The notes: generated from the sequence alone by a model not told the origin. Numbered from the stretch's first letter, positions 17,539 to 27,102 are shown. The stretch is 64,000 bases of DNA from Planctomycetota bacterium (GCA_027493625.1 JAOSKM010000001.1:1455489-1519488), one strand, 5' to 3'. Numbers and translations are program-made.

Positions 17539-18324
17539 ATGACTGACGGCTCCGCATCCGCGACTCACTCCGAATCCGTTGAGCTTTCGGTGGTGATCCC
17601 GGCCTTCAATGAGGCCGCGCGTTTGCCCGCGTTTCTGGACTCCGTGCTGGCCTTCTGCCGCGAGCATTGCCCGGGCGCGGAAGTCATCGTGGTGGACGAC
17701 GGCAGCAGCGACGACACGGCCAGGCTGGCCGCGCGGCCGGGCGTGCGGGTGATCTCGCACCTGCGCAACGCGGGCAAGGGTGCCGCGGTGCGCACGGGCA
17801 TGCTGGCGGCGCGGGGGCGGTTGCGGCTGTTCGCGGACGCCGACGGCGCGACGGCCATGGGCGAGCTGGCCAGCCTGCGCGAGGCCGTTGAGCAGGGCGC
17901 TGACATCGCAATCGCCAGCCGCGAGGGCGCGGGCAAGCGCGTTGAGGCCAGCGCGCTGCGGCGTTTTCTGGGGCGCTGGTTCAACCGCGCCGTGCGCATG
18001 GGCAGCGTGAAGGGCATCCGCGACACGCAGTGCGGGTTTAAACTGTTCGCCACGCCGGCGGCGCAGGCGCTGTTCGGCGTCGCGCAGGAGGACGGCTTCG
18101 CCTTTGACGTCGAGCTGCTGCTGGTCGCGCAGCGGCGCGGGCTGAAGATCGCCGAGGTGCCGGTGAACTGGACGGAAATGCCGGGCAGCAAGGTGAGCCT
18201 GCTGCGCGACGGCATGCGCATGCTGAAGGCCGTGCGGCGCATAAAGAAGCGCTGGAAGCGCGGCGAGTACGAGCGCGCGCAGGCACGGGTAACGCCGAAT
18301 CGAGTTCTGAGTACCGAGTTCTGA
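17539..18324 (+). CDS. family 2 glycosyltransferase, dolichyl/polyprenyl-phosphate glucosyltransferase-like
   Basis: A 261-residue GT-A fold enzyme: LSVVIPAFNEAARLPAFLDS at the N-terminus, the nucleotide-binding EVIVVDDGSSDDTA, the metal-binding region LRLFADADGATAM (a DxD-type motif), and GIRDTQCGFKLF later. This is the pattern of dolichyl-phosphate beta-glucosyltransferase and related enzymes that load a sugar onto a lipid carrier at the cytoplasmic membrane. The last residues are encoded by a short 7-bp repeat run (GAGTTCT, GAGTACC, GAGTTCT, GAGTTCA), so the C-terminus has been extended or replaced by repeat DNA. A methyltransferase follows on the same strand. Confidence 0.88.
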   Translation: MTDGSASATHSESVELSVVIPAFNEAARLPAFLDSVLAFCREHCPGAEVIVVDDGSSDDTARLAARPGVRVISHLRNAGKGAAVRTGMLAARGRLRLFADADGATAMGELASLREAVEQGADIAIASREGAGKRVEASALRRFLGRWFNRAVRMGSVKGIRDTQCGFKLFATPAAQALFGVAQEDGFAFDVELLLVAQRRGLKIAEVPVNWTEMPGSKVSLLRDGMRMLKAVRRIKKRWKRGEYERAQARVTPNRVLSTEF

Positions 18325-18329
18325 GTTCA
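18302..18329 (+). repeat. GAGTTCT heptamer run over the stop codon
   Basis: Four 7-bp units in register (GAGTTCT, GAGTACC, GAGTTCT, GAGTTCA) span the end of the glycosyltransferase gene and its TGA. A second short run, GAACCCA, GAACCCG, GAACCCA, lies at 18548-18568 just before the methyltransferase start. Confidence 0.7.
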
Positions 18330-18403
18330 GGACAGCCTTGAACGCTGTCACGCAGAACGCAGGACCCGAAACTCTGTACTTACTGACAACTACAAAAACA
18401 TGT

Positions 18404-18489
18404 TAACCACGAAGGGCCGCGAAGGACCACGAAGGTAAACGTTACCCGCCGTTCTTCGTGGCCCTTGGTGGTTCTTCGTGGTTTACCTG
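18404..18489. repeat. CACGAAGG-family long hairpin, copy A
   Basis: The left arm ACCACGAAGGGCC...ACCACGAAG pairs imperfectly over about 29 bp with the right arm CTTCGTGGCCC...CTTCGTGGT, leaving a loop of about 20 bp. Related hairpins occur at 30818-30898 and 43437-43504. It is non-coding. Confidence 0.7.
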
Positions 18490-18575
18490 TAGTTGCCCTC
18501 CATCAAGAGGCGCGTCTCGACTTTGTGGGCAAGTGCGGAGATCAGTGGAACCCAGAACCCGGAACCCAGAACAGT

Positions 18576-19292
18576 ATGGATCCCGCCGAATACGATCGCA
18601 TGGCCCATGTCGAGGAACGCCACTGGTGGTTCCGGGCTCGGCTTGCGGTGGTGCGCACTTTCCTGAGCCGCTACGTGCCGCCCGGGCGCGGGCTCGATTG
18701 CAGCTGCGGCACCGGCCTGACGCTCAAAGAGCTGCCGCAATGGGTGCAGATCGGCGCGGACCTGCACGGCCTGGCTTTAAAACACACGCGGGCGCGCGGT
18801 CTTGAACGCCTGATACAGGCCGACCTGCGGCGCCTGCCATTGGCGGACGCAAGCCTGGACCTGGTGACTTCGCTGGACACGCTCGAGCACATTGAGCAGG
18901 ACACTGAGGCGCTGGCCGAGATTTTCCGCGTGCTGAAGCCGGGCGGCCACGGGCTGTTCACGGTGCCGGCGCACCCGTGGATGTTCTCGGCCCATGACCG
19001 CGCATTGCACCACGTGCGGCGCTACCGGCGCGGCGAGTTCAAGCAGAAGGTGGTGCAGGCGGGTTTCAAGATCCGCAAGTTCCGTTACATCAACGTGCAC
19101 CTGTTCCCGCTGGTGGCGGCCGTGAGGCTGGTGAGCAAGGATACGGGAGAGGCGAAAAGCGACACGCAAAGCGTGCCGGCCGGGCCGCTGAACTGGGCGC
19201 TGTACACGGCGTTCGCGAGCGAGCGATTCGTGCTGCCCTGGCTGCCCAGCCTGTGGGGCGTAAGCCTGCTGTGCCTGGCGCGGAAGGAATAG
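18576..19292 (+). CDS. class I SAM-dependent methyltransferase
   Basis: A 238-residue protein starting at MDPAEYDRMAHVEERHWWFR. The SAM-binding motif I is GLDCSCGTGLTL, with Cys-Ser-Cys replacing the usual acidic-Gly-Cys, and the motif IV/post region is LVTSLDTLEHIEQDTEAL. FRVLKPGGHGLFTVPAH marks the end of the core. The HWWFRAR start is common in methyltransferases found in polysaccharide and lipid-glycosylation clusters. With the glycosyltransferase upstream, this suggests a glycolipid or glycan substrate, which is inference. A potential ribosome-binding site is poor because a heptamer run sits right before the ATG. Confidence 0.82.
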   Translation: MDPAEYDRMAHVEERHWWFRARLAVVRTFLSRYVPPGRGLDCSCGTGLTLKELPQWVQIGADLHGLALKHTRARGLERLIQADLRRLPLADASLDLVTSLDTLEHIEQDTEALAEIFRVLKPGGHGLFTVPAHPWMFSAHDRALHHVRRYRRGEFKQKVVQAGFKIRKFRYINVHLFPLVAAVRLVSKDTGEAKSDTQSVPAGPLNWALYTAFASERFVLPWLPSLWGVSLLCLARKE

Positions 19293-19296
19293 GGGG

Positions 19297-19412
19297 CGGT
19301 TGGTGGTTGGTGGTTGGTGGTTGTTCTGGAGAAGGGACTGGTCTAGACCAGCCCCAAGCCCCTACAACCTACCCCCTACAACCTACAACCTACCACCTAC
19401 AACCTAAAACCT
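19297..19412. repeat. GGTTGGT and CTACAAC heptamer runs
   Basis: Two short runs lie in the gap after the methyltransferase gene. GGTTGGT units occupy 19297-19323, and CTACAAC with variants (CTACCCC, CTACCAC, CTAAAAC) occupies about 19360-19412. The same two families occur at 16.8 kb and 10.8 kb. The remaining 140 bp up to the next gene contain its promoter region, with no clear motif. Confidence 0.85.
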
Positions 19413-19553
19413 GTCCTTGCCTCCACTTACGAAAATCGCCCAAATCACCGACCGGCTCTGAACTATTCAATTTGTGAATCGTTCGTAAGCGTTCACTGGG
19501 CGAGTTAGACTGTAGGGTGCTTGTACGCACCCGTTAGGCCATTTGGAGAGAAC

Positions 19554-20762
19554 ATGGCCCGTAGCCGCTTGCACCAACTCCTGCAGCTGGCGCTTGCCCT
19601 GGTGATCCTGATCGCCGCGGCGCCCGCACTTTCGGGGCAGGATGACGACGACTACATCAAGGAACTGCGCAAGAAGAAGGCGCGCGAGAAGGCCATCGCC
19701 GAGGGCAAAGACCCCGACGCCATCGAGCCCACCAGCACCGAACCCGCCAAACCCAAGCTTCCCCCCACCGCGGCCGGCTGGGTCAGCACCATCCAGCGCA
19801 AGTGGGACTCCGACAAAGCAGAAGAGCAGCAGCTGGTGCGTGAGGCCGTGGATGCGCTCAAGGGCGCGATCGGCACGGACGCCGAACTGGCCAAGAAAGT
19901 GGCCGAGGACTTCGCCGGTTTCAAAGAGAAAGAAGCCGAGCGCGCCGTGGAAGGCGCGATCAGCAAGTCGGGCGTCAGCGTGGAGCGCCTGCGCGCCGTG
20001 CTTGAGGAAAACCGCCCGCTCGCTCTGAAAGCCATCATGGACCCGGCCTACACCGAGTCCGACGGCTGCAAGAAGCAGCCGGAAGTCGACGCCGCCTGCG
20101 CGCCGCTGTTCGGCGTGTGGCGCGACCCGGTGGGCTACGCGGCGCAGCATTACGGGCTGGACCTCAAGACGCCTGCGGACAAGCTGGAGAAGCTGGCGGC
20201 GCTGCTGGGTGAAATCGTGCCCGGCCTCGAGCAGTGGCCCGAGGGCGTGGCCGGCGCCGAGGCAGTGATGCGCGCGCGCGGCGCCGACAAGCTGAACGTG
20301 AAGGAGAAAGAGTACAGCGCCAACGCGGGCATCCTGGCCGCGAACGAAAAGCTGGAGGGCGGCACGCTGACGGAAGAAGACAAGCGCCACGTGCGGGTGC
20401 TGAACGACTACCGCATGATGCTGGGCAAGAGCGCGCTCACGATCAATCTCACGCTGTGCAAGGCCACCACCGGCCACAGCAAGTACATGAACAAGATCAA
20501 GCAGCTGGCGCACAACATCGACGGCCACCCGGACGGGCGCACACCGCAGGACCGCGCCAAGCGCGCCGGTTTCGGCGGGCCGGTGGCCGAGAACTGCCTG
20601 GTGGGCGCCGGCGACGGCGACGCCGCGGTGTGGCAGTGGTACAACGCCGCGGAGCACCACCGCAACATGATCGGCAACCACTCCACCATCGGCGTGGGCC
20701 ACGACGGCGTGTACTGGACGCAGAATTTTTCAGGCGGCGCCAAGAGCGCGCGCCAGCGCTAG
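19554..20762 (+). CDS. secreted CAP/SCP-domain protein
   Basis: A 402-residue protein with an N-terminal signal peptide (LALALVILIAAAPALSGQ), starting at the ATG after GGAGAG. A charged Lys/Glu-rich and helical region fills residues 30-270. The C-terminal 120 residues form a CAP domain: LNDYRMMLGKSALTINLTLC, GHSKYMNKIKQLAHN, GPVAENCLVG and HHRNMIGNHSTIGVG. The His and Glu residues of the CAP cavity are visible. CAP proteins are secreted and of varied or unknown function. The gene is followed by a vWA-domain protein in the same direction, 80 bp away. Confidence 0.88.
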   Translation: MARSRLHQLLQLALALVILIAAAPALSGQDDDDYIKELRKKKAREKAIAEGKDPDAIEPTSTEPAKPKLPPTAAGWVSTIQRKWDSDKAEEQQLVREAVDALKGAIGTDAELAKKVAEDFAGFKEKEAERAVEGAISKSGVSVERLRAVLEENRPLALKAIMDPAYTESDGCKKQPEVDAACAPLFGVWRDPVGYAAQHYGLDLKTPADKLEKLAALLGEIVPGLEQWPEGVAGAEAVMRARGADKLNVKEKEYSANAGILAANEKLEGGTLTEEDKRHVRVLNDYRMMLGKSALTINLTLCKATTGHSKYMNKIKQLAHNIDGHPDGRTPQDRAKRAGFGGPVAENCLVGAGDGDAAVWQWYNAAEHHRNMIGNHSTIGVGHDGVYWTQNFSGGAKSARQR

Positions 20763-20842
20763 ACAGGGCGGTACGGGAACCGCGAAACCGGGGCTGGGCT
20801 GAAGGTGCGAAGTCGCCACCGACGGCGAAGAGGAGAAGGTTG

Positions 20843-22498
20843 ATGACACGAATCCTGTGGACCAAGACGCTGCTGGCGGCAGCCCTGTGCGGCGCGCTGT
20901 TCTGCGTGTCCACCAGTACGGATGCGCAGAACGCCGACGAAGCCGTGCGCATCGCCGGCAAGAAGATCGGCGACAAGAACCCCGACGTACGCGCCCAGGC
21001 CGTGGCCGACCTGGCCCGCGCCAACAACAAGGGCGGCGCCACGGCGATCATGCAGTGCCTGGCCACCGAGGACGACGGCCCGGCCGGCTACGCCATGGCC
21101 GAGTCCGTGCGCTCGCTGACCTCAGAGGAAGCGCTCGATGTGGTCGAGAAGAGCGTGCTGAAGTGGACCAAGCCGGAGAACCTGTTCGGCGCTTACTGGA
21201 CCTTCCTGGGTCTCGCCGCCCAGAACACCGAGCGCGCCAACAGCATCCTGCGCAAGGCCATCGACGAAACCAAGGACGACGATATCTACCTGCGCTCCGC
21301 GGCGATCGAGGCCATGGCCGAGGCCGGCCGCTCCGACATGGCCGACCTGCTGCTGAAAGTACTGAAGACCTACAAACCGGACTGGGATGAAAAGTCGCCG
21401 ATCATCGCGCTGACCAGCATCCAGGCCGCGCCCAAGATGGTGACCGGCGGCGACAGCAAACTGCGCAACGACGTGGTGCTGGCGCTGGCGGACATCCTGG
21501 AGCAGACCAAGGACGACCGCATCCAGTGGTTCACCTGCACGGCGCTGTCCAAGATCACCGGCGAAGACACCTACGTCGAAGCCGGCTTCTGGCGCTGGTG
21601 GGTCGAGATGGGCGGCAAGAAGGTCGAGCGCCGCGAAGAAGGGGAAACCGTGGCCGGGCGCGACGTGCCCAAGTTCTTCAAGGCCGCGGCGGTGGGCAAG
21701 CGCGTGATGTTCGTGATCGACATCTCGGGCTCAATGCAGCACCCCGTGGAGCTGCCGCCCGAGATGAAGAAGCCGCCCGAGCCGGAGCCGAAGAAGGACG
21801 ACAACCCCGTCACCGGCGGCGGCAAGAACGGCAAGAAGGACGGCAAGGGAGAGGATGAAGAAAAGAAGGCCGAGATCCCGCCGCCCGACTACAGCAAGGT
21901 GAAGAGCAAGCTGGACCTCGCCAAGGTCGAGCTGGTCCACACACTCAAGCACCTGCCCAATGATTACTGGTTCAACATCGTGATCTACCACACCGGCCAC
22001 GACTGGATCGACGGCAGCAACAAGGAGTTCGTGCAGGCCACCGAGGGCAACAAGGCCAAGTTCGTGAAGAAGGTCGAGGAACTGAACTGGGCGGCGCTGA
22101 CCAACATCCACGGCGCGCTGGTGCGGTCGTTCTGCGTCAACAAGAAGAAGACCCTCGATCCCATGAAGATCGGCAAGAACACCAACAACCCGGCCTGGGA
22201 TCCCGAGTGCCTGCGCACCGGCGCCACCACCATCTTCTTCCTCACCGACGGCTCGCCCACCATCAGTGACGACTCCACCGACATCGGCCAGGTCGGCCGA
22301 CCGGGCGGCAACATGGTGGGCAACGGGCGCATGTGCCAGGGCCGCAACATCGTGCTGGACATCCAGCGCCTCAACGTGTTCCGCAAGGCGGTGATCAACA
22401 CGGTCGGCATCGGCCCCCACGACGGCTCACTGCTCGGCGCGCTGGCCCAGCTGTCCGGCGGCGAATACATCGACCGCTCCGGCGTGGCCCCGCGCTAA
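20843..22498 (+). CDS. secreted HEAT-repeat/vWA-domain protein
   Basis: A 551-residue protein starting at MTRILWTKTLLAAALCGALF, a signal peptide preceded by AGGAGAAGG. Residues 30-240 form alpha-helical HEAT-like repeats (RAQAVADLARANNKGG, SAAIEAMAEAGRSDM). A von Willebrand factor A domain follows, with the metal site DISGS near residue 292 and later LTDGSPTISDDS. A lysine-rich insert (residues about 305-350) interrupts the vWA domain just after the metal site. It probably mediates metal-dependent protein contacts outside the cytoplasm. A strong terminator follows. Confidence 0.88.
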   Translation: MTRILWTKTLLAAALCGALFCVSTSTDAQNADEAVRIAGKKIGDKNPDVRAQAVADLARANNKGGATAIMQCLATEDDGPAGYAMAESVRSLTSEEALDVVEKSVLKWTKPENLFGAYWTFLGLAAQNTERANSILRKAIDETKDDDIYLRSAAIEAMAEAGRSDMADLLLKVLKTYKPDWDEKSPIIALTSIQAAPKMVTGGDSKLRNDVVLALADILEQTKDDRIQWFTCTALSKITGEDTYVEAGFWRWWVEMGGKKVERREEGETVAGRDVPKFFKAAAVGKRVMFVIDISGSMQHPVELPPEMKKPPEPEPKKDDNPVTGGGKNGKKDGKGEDEEKKAEIPPPDYSKVKSKLDLAKVELVHTLKHLPNDYWFNIVIYHTGHDWIDGSNKEFVQATEGNKAKFVKKVEELNWAALTNIHGALVRSFCVNKKKTLDPMKIGKNTNNPAWDPECLRTGATTIFFLTDGSPTISDDSTDIGQVGRPGGNMVGNGRMCQGRNIVLDIQRLNVFRKAVINTVGIGPHDGSLLGALAQLSGGEYIDRSGVAPR

Positions 22499-22517
22499 CA
22501 AGCCCCGACACGAAAGC

Positions 22518-22547
22518 ACAAAGCCCCCGCATCAGCGGGGGCTTTGT
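22518..22547 (+). terminator. rho-independent terminator after the vWA gene
   Basis: ACAAAGCCCCCGC and GCGGGGGCTTTGT form a 13-bp stem with a 4-base loop, 20 bp after the stop codon. The stem's own A/T base gives tails on both strands, so it may also serve the convergent small gene at 22573. Confidence 0.85.
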
Positions 22548-22572
22548 CATCTGCCAGTATGCAAGCTGGATG

Positions 22573-22886
22573 TCACGGCGAGACAGGCTTTGCCGTACCG
22601 TCGGCCGGCTGCGTGGGACCGTACTGCGCGTACCAGGTTTCGTTGAGCGAATCGTAGACCGGCATCAGGTCGCCTTTCCGCCCAGGGAAACAGTTGCGCC
22701 GTTGGGTCCCAGAAATGCGGGTTCGCTCGGCGCCGGTGGGGCCTGGCCTGCGAGTTGCGAGCCGAAGACCAGAAACAGACCTGCCAAGACCAGTGTTTTT
22801 GTGAAACGCTCTCCAGCTTCCGGACGTAACACCTGTGAAAAGAAACCAGCTGGGTAGTGTTTATGCGTCTCGGCATGCTGTTTCAT
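22573..22886 (-). CDS. small secreted protein, reading frame broken by one base
   Basis: The ATG giving MKQHAETHKHYP has GGAAAG upstream. The N-terminus carries a hydrophobic stretch (TLVLAGLFLVFGSQLAG). The frame stops early at GATVSLGGKAT. Adding one G near 22674 continues it to KGDLMPVYDSLNETWYAQYG and a stop at 22573, for about 104 residues. I do not recognise the family. The sensible continuation suggests a sequencing indel, but decay of a small gene is equally possible. It is divergent from the next gene. Confidence 0.5.
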
Positions 22887-22929
22887 GATTCTTTCCGGTC
22901 GGCTCTGTTTCATTACAACGGTTAGTGTA

Positions 22930-24669
22930 ATGGCCTCGCGTCGGCGAACCTCTCTGCTGTTCTTTGCCTTGATCGGCCTGGGCATACTCGGTGCCCTGCC
23001 TGTGTTGTGGAATTCGGATCACTCATCGCAGCGAGAGGCGAACCGCGCGTGTGCGGCGGGGCACAGGTGCGGAGACCCCATCGACGCGGCGGCTGCCGAG
23101 GACACCCATCCGCAAGGGAACGCTGGAACAAGCCCGCCAGGTGCCGTCCCTGCGGAAGATCCCGCCGCGACATCGGACGAAACGCGGGTAGACGATGCAG
23201 GGGAGGCCGAACCGCCTGCAAGCTCCGGTGGAACGGACGACAAGCCCAACACGCCTTCAAAACGGCCCAAACTGGAAGAGGTCAAGAAGCTCCCAATAGG
23301 AGCGCCCCGCGAACCAGCGCCTCCCAGATACACATCAAGTCTGGGCGACGACCAATGGCAGGTTCACATCGTTGCGCCCAGCCTTGACGACAGACAGAAG
23401 CTGACGCGGTGGGTTTGGGGAGAGAAGAAGCAAGACGATCCCAGGCACCTCGTTCGTGGATGCGTGTTCGAAGTCATCGGTGGCGAACGTATTCCGCTAT
23501 CAGGAGTTCTGGTTGTTGGTGGATGGAATCGAACTTTCACGGACTCCGAAGGGCGATACGAGATGTTGTCCACGTTCTGGGAGCCGAGCGAAGATGACAA
23601 ACAGCAAGGCCAACAGTATCGATTCGAGCTATTTGCGCGGGCACCGGGGTACGTCGATATCAGAGGCAGACACACCTACTCTAACCTCGATGAAACCGGT
23701 GAAGGCATCGATCTCTTTCTTGTCCGCAGGGACAGCCACTTGATTCGTGTAAAGTTCGAGAATCCACATGTAGCAGGCGGAACGGTGACAATCGTACTCG
23801 CATGCAACGAGTCTGGGAATCCGGATCAGCCAGGTTTCGCGATCGATTGGGACGAGAGAAGCTACATCGTTGCAATGGTTAACCCTCAACAGGAAACGTG
23901 GTTTTCCGTTCCGCTTCGATACTACTACACAGCAGGTGAAACCCGCTTCGGGCTCCGAAGTGTCTCGGCGCCGAACATTCTGGCCGACGCCAATTACATG
24001 TCGCCGTCATTCAACACCGACCCCACCGCGACTCAGCAGGAGACCGTGTACAACGTCCGGCTTCTGGTCGAAGACACGGTTACCATCGCCGGTTCGGCCG
24101 TTGACATGCGTACCGGCGAGCCGATCCCCCATGCGCGGGTGTATGGTCCCGGCACCACCGAGTTCACAGTCGCCGACGAAAACGGGCGTTTCGAGTTGAT
24201 CACGGGCAAGACGCCGCGCGGACCTCGCGGTGATCCGTTGCCTGAGAACGAATCACGCTACCTGTACGTCTCGGACGAGCGCTACGCCACCATGACCGTC
24301 GAGATGAAGGACGCAAGTCTGCATGCGGACGCCACCGGGCGGCTGCTTCTTCGACCCGGCGGAAACCTGAACGGGCCCTGGACGTTCCAGCTTCGCCCCT
24401 GGGTCGAGGCAACCATCGACTGCACTTTCCTGGCGCCCGAAAGTCGTCCCGAAGCCACGCTTGACATCATGTACGACGTGGTTGACGCGCTTCCCGGCGA
24501 CCGCCGGCGCGGCGTGGATGCGGACGGACTCTGTCGTTTCCCGCGCATTCCATGGGGAACGGAAACCGTGCGCCTTGCCACCAGGGTTCCTTTCGGCGTG
24601 AAGGAACTCAAAATCGAATCCGTCTCCTGGGATGGCGAAGAACCATACCAGCTCACAGTTCGGGAGTGA
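22930..24669 (+). CDS. membrane-anchored carboxypeptidase-regulatory-like domain protein
   Basis: A 579-residue protein starting at MASRRRTSLLFFALIGLG, a signal anchor. A low-complexity Pro/Ala/Asp linker runs to about residue 110. Two beta-sandwich modules of the carboxypeptidase-regulatory (CarboxypepD_reg-like) type follow: IPLSGVLVVGGWNRTFTDSE near 180 and EPIPHARVYGPGTTEFTVAD near 400. Such modules are structural or binding domains in extracytoplasmic proteins. No catalytic domain is visible. It resembles the architecture of the protein at 53401-55598. Confidence 0.72.
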   Translation: MASRRRTSLLFFALIGLGILGALPVLWNSDHSSQREANRACAAGHRCGDPIDAAAAEDTHPQGNAGTSPPGAVPAEDPAATSDETRVDDAGEAEPPASSGGTDDKPNTPSKRPKLEEVKKLPIGAPREPAPPRYTSSLGDDQWQVHIVAPSLDDRQKLTRWVWGEKKQDDPRHLVRGCVFEVIGGERIPLSGVLVVGGWNRTFTDSEGRYEMLSTFWEPSEDDKQQGQQYRFELFARAPGYVDIRGRHTYSNLDETGEGIDLFLVRRDSHLIRVKFENPHVAGGTVTIVLACNESGNPDQPGFAIDWDERSYIVAMVNPQQETWFSVPLRYYYTAGETRFGLRSVSAPNILADANYMSPSFNTDPTATQQETVYNVRLLVEDTVTIAGSAVDMRTGEPIPHARVYGPGTTEFTVADENGRFELITGKTPRGPRGDPLPENESRYLYVSDERYATMTVEMKDASLHADATGRLLLRPGGNLNGPWTFQLRPWVEATIDCTFLAPESRPEATLDIMYDVVDALPGDRRRGVDADGLCRFPRIPWGTETVRLATRVPFGVKELKIESVSWDGEEPYQLTVRE

Positions 24670-24739
24670 GCCAGTTCCAACCTTGCGCGTCGCCCATCCC
24701 GCCAATTCCTGCTACTATCACCGGCGAGGAGGAGGAGCC

Positions 24740-26284
24740 ATGCGTACACTTGCCTTCACGGCCGTGATGGCCGCGGTGATGCTGCTGCTTGCGACGCCGA
24801 GTACTCGTGCCGACGGCAACTTCGGCATCACGCCCGACAAAAAGCTGGCCAAGGCGCTCGCCGATCTGGCGGACACCTGCTTCGAGTGCGGCGACATCGC
24901 GAAGCAGAAGGGCCTCTACACCTACGCGCGCTCGTTTTTCAGCCACGCCCTCGAGTACGACACCGACCACAAGAAGACGCGCAAGGTGATGGGCTTCGAG
25001 CGCAAGAAGGGCGCCTGGGTGCTTGAGGAGGACATGATCCCCTCACCGACAAGATCAACGAGTCCAAGCGCGACGAGCTGACCGAAAAGCTGCGCCTCGA
25101 CACCCTCGAGCTGCGCGGCAAGGCGGCCGACAACCTCTGGAAATTCGTCGAGGACGCCAAGCTGCCCGCCGACCAGCGCATGCTGGCGCTCTGGCACGTG
25201 ATCCTGCTCAACCCGGAGCATCGCGGCGCTCAGAAGGCCGCGCGCTCGGCGCCGGACGCCATGTGGTTCAAGCACACGCTGGACGACGACGCCGACACCA
25301 AGCGCGGGGTCTGGATCCAGCGCGCCCCGGAAGGCGCGGTGATAGAGGAAAAAGACGCCCTATGAGCAGACGAGCGGCCTGCCGATGGAAAAGCGGCGCT
25401 CGGACTGGCTGATCGTGCACATGGACATCGGCGAAAAGGGCGCCGAGTGGGCCAAGGTGCTGACCCAGTACGGCGAGGCCTGCCGCACGCACATCTTCGA
25501 GCTGCTCGCCACCGAGCCCCCCAAGGCACCCGAGAAAGACGAACACCGCCTGCACTACACGGTGCTGACCGAGCGCGACCGCTACGCCCGCTTTGTGGAG
25601 AAATGCTCCGGCATCACCGACGCCGCCCACCGCAAAGAAGCCGCCACCGCCGGCTGGGGCACGCCGACCTACAACCCCTACGGCTCCGTGTGGCTGTACC
25701 CCAACCTGGCCAACGATTACGGCCTGCGCGACGGCATCGCCCACGACCTGGCCAGCAAGGAAATCTTCCGCTTCTGCGGCACAGAGGGCGCCTACTGGCT
25801 GGCGCGCGGCATGGGCTACCTGAACAGCACGCACATGAACGGCTCCACGGCCGGGACGTTCTTCGCCGTGAAGACCACGGGCGTGATCGACAGCGGCGGG
25901 CGTGAGTCTCTGCCTGGCTTCGGCAACTGCAGCGCGGGCTGGCGCCTGCGGGTGGCGATGGAGGTCACCGGCGGCACCGAGTTGAAGCTCGGGCAGCTGG
26001 CGAAGCTGCGCGTGGCGGACTTCAGCCAGCGCGAAATGGCCCACGCCTTCTGCTTCACCGACTACCTGGTGCGCGAACACCAGTCCAAGCTGGCCGAGTT
26101 CCTGAAGGCCTGCTACAGCGAGCGCGCCAAGCGCTACAAGGAAAAGCAAGCCGAGGAGACGGCAGCCGAGGTGCTGCAGCGCCTCTACGCCACGCTGGAA
26201 ACCACCGAGGACGACTTCCAGGCCGCCTTCCGCACCTGGGTGCTCGCCAACTACATCGCCCTGCCGGCCAAGGAAGAGAAGTAG
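24740..26284 (+). CDS. secreted protein of about 514 residues, frame broken twice
   Basis: The start ATG follows GAGGAGGAGG and encodes a signal peptide (LAFTAVMAAVMLLLATPSTRA). A TPR-like segment follows (DTCFECGDIAKQKGLYTYAR). Two compensating indels split the gene: a missing C at the CCCC near 25040 (restoring LTDKINESKRDELTEKLR) and an extra C near 25361 (restoring EKDAYEQTSGLPMEKRRSDW). The C-terminal part, with IAHDLASKEIFRF and LARGMGYL, resembles gluzincin-like secreted proteins. HDLAS lacks the second histidine of HExxH, so activity is unlikely. The function is unknown. Confidence 0.75.
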
Positions 26285-26411
26285 CACGGCCGTCCCGGCC
26301 ATGTAGTGCGCATTGGCCTGAATCCTGTCCTTAAACGCCCTGCCGCTGACATGCGGTGTTCGGGACCGGGATAGCACGGGCAGCACCGAGCGTAACCCAG
26401 CAGGCTTTACA

Positions 26412-27102
26412 GCCGGCGAAGCCGGCGTCTCTCTCGGTAAGCCCCCGGCGCAGCGTAGCGAAGCCGGGGGTAAGCAACGTCTAGCGGTAACGGAGCCGCG
26501 CAGCGGCGGCTCCTGTGTGGGCGAGCAACTATCGGCCCGATATCATGCCGCCATGAGCCATTCCTACACGCGCCAGCTGCTCCACATCGTGTTCAGCACA
26601 AAGGAACGTCGGCCGTTCCTGCACGCTGAGGTTCGGCCTCGCATGCTGGGCTACCTGCGCACCGTGGCTAATGACTTGAACGCCACCGTGCTGGCACTGA
26701 ACGGCGTTGACGATCACGTGCACATACTGGTGGATCTGCCGGCTGCGCTGAGCACGGCGGAGTTCCTGACCAAGCTGAAAGCCAACTCCTCGCGTTGGTT
26801 TCGCAAGTTGTTCCCGAAGTTCGATTTCCGCTGGCAGCGTGGTTACGGCGCGTTCAGTGTCAGCCCATCGAAACTCGAGGAGGTGCGGGGCTACATCGAC
26901 CGGCAAGAGGCGCACCACCAGAAACATTCATTCGAGGACGAGATCCGAAAGCTGGTGAAGAACCACGGCCTGGAGTTTGACGAACGCTTCTTCCTGGGAT
27001 GAGAGCCGCCGCTTCGCGGCTCATTCACTGTGCCGCAACCCGTCCCCCGGCTCCGCTACGCTGCGCCGGGGGCTTACCGGGAGAAACGCCGGCTTCGCCG
27101 GC
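26412..27102 (+). mobile_element. REP/RAYT-type element with inverted sets of three palindromes
   Basis: A transposase gene is enclosed by mirror-image sets of palindromes. On the left, in order, are GCCGGCGAAGCCGGC (26412), a CCCCCGGC...GCCGGGGG hairpin (26442-26470) and GAGCCGCGCAGCGGCGGCTC (26493). On the right the same three occur in reverse order and orientation (27003-27022, 27044-27072 and 27088-27102). The spacers between palindromes are less conserved. The ends are therefore imperfect inverted repeats of about 100 bp. No target duplication is obvious. Confidence 0.8.
26553..27002 (+). CDS. REP-associated tyrosine transposase (Y1/HUH family)
   Basis: A 149-residue protein starting MSHSYTRQLLHIVFSTKERR, typical of the IS200/IS605 Y1-transposase fold. 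The HUH metal-binding motif is visible in DDHVHILVDLP. A conserved tyrosine in RGYIDRQEAHHQKHSFEDE is placed like the catalytic Tyr. These single-strand DNA transposases (RAYTs) recognise and spread REP palindromes, and here the gene sits inside a matching set of palindromes. A TnpB partner is absent, as expected for RAYTs. Confidence 0.9.
   Translation: MSHSYTRQLLHIVFSTKERRPFLHAEVRPRMLGYLRTVANDLNATVLALNGVDDHVHILVDLPAALSTAEFLTKLKANSSRWFRKLFPKFDFRWQRGYGAFSVSPSKLEEVRGYIDRQEAHHQKHSFEDEIRKLVKNHGLEFDERFFLG

Noticed and set aside
16901..17542. Long open frames of Thr-Ser-His-Gln-Pro repeats across the CCACCAG array
   Set aside because: They exist in several frames at once because the 7-bp unit contains no stop; no start context, no neighbours and pure repeat composition argue against protein coding.
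26553..27002. IS200/IS605 insertion sequence with TnpB
   Set aside because: No TnpB gene and no typical IS200 ends; the mirrored palindromes fit a RAYT better.
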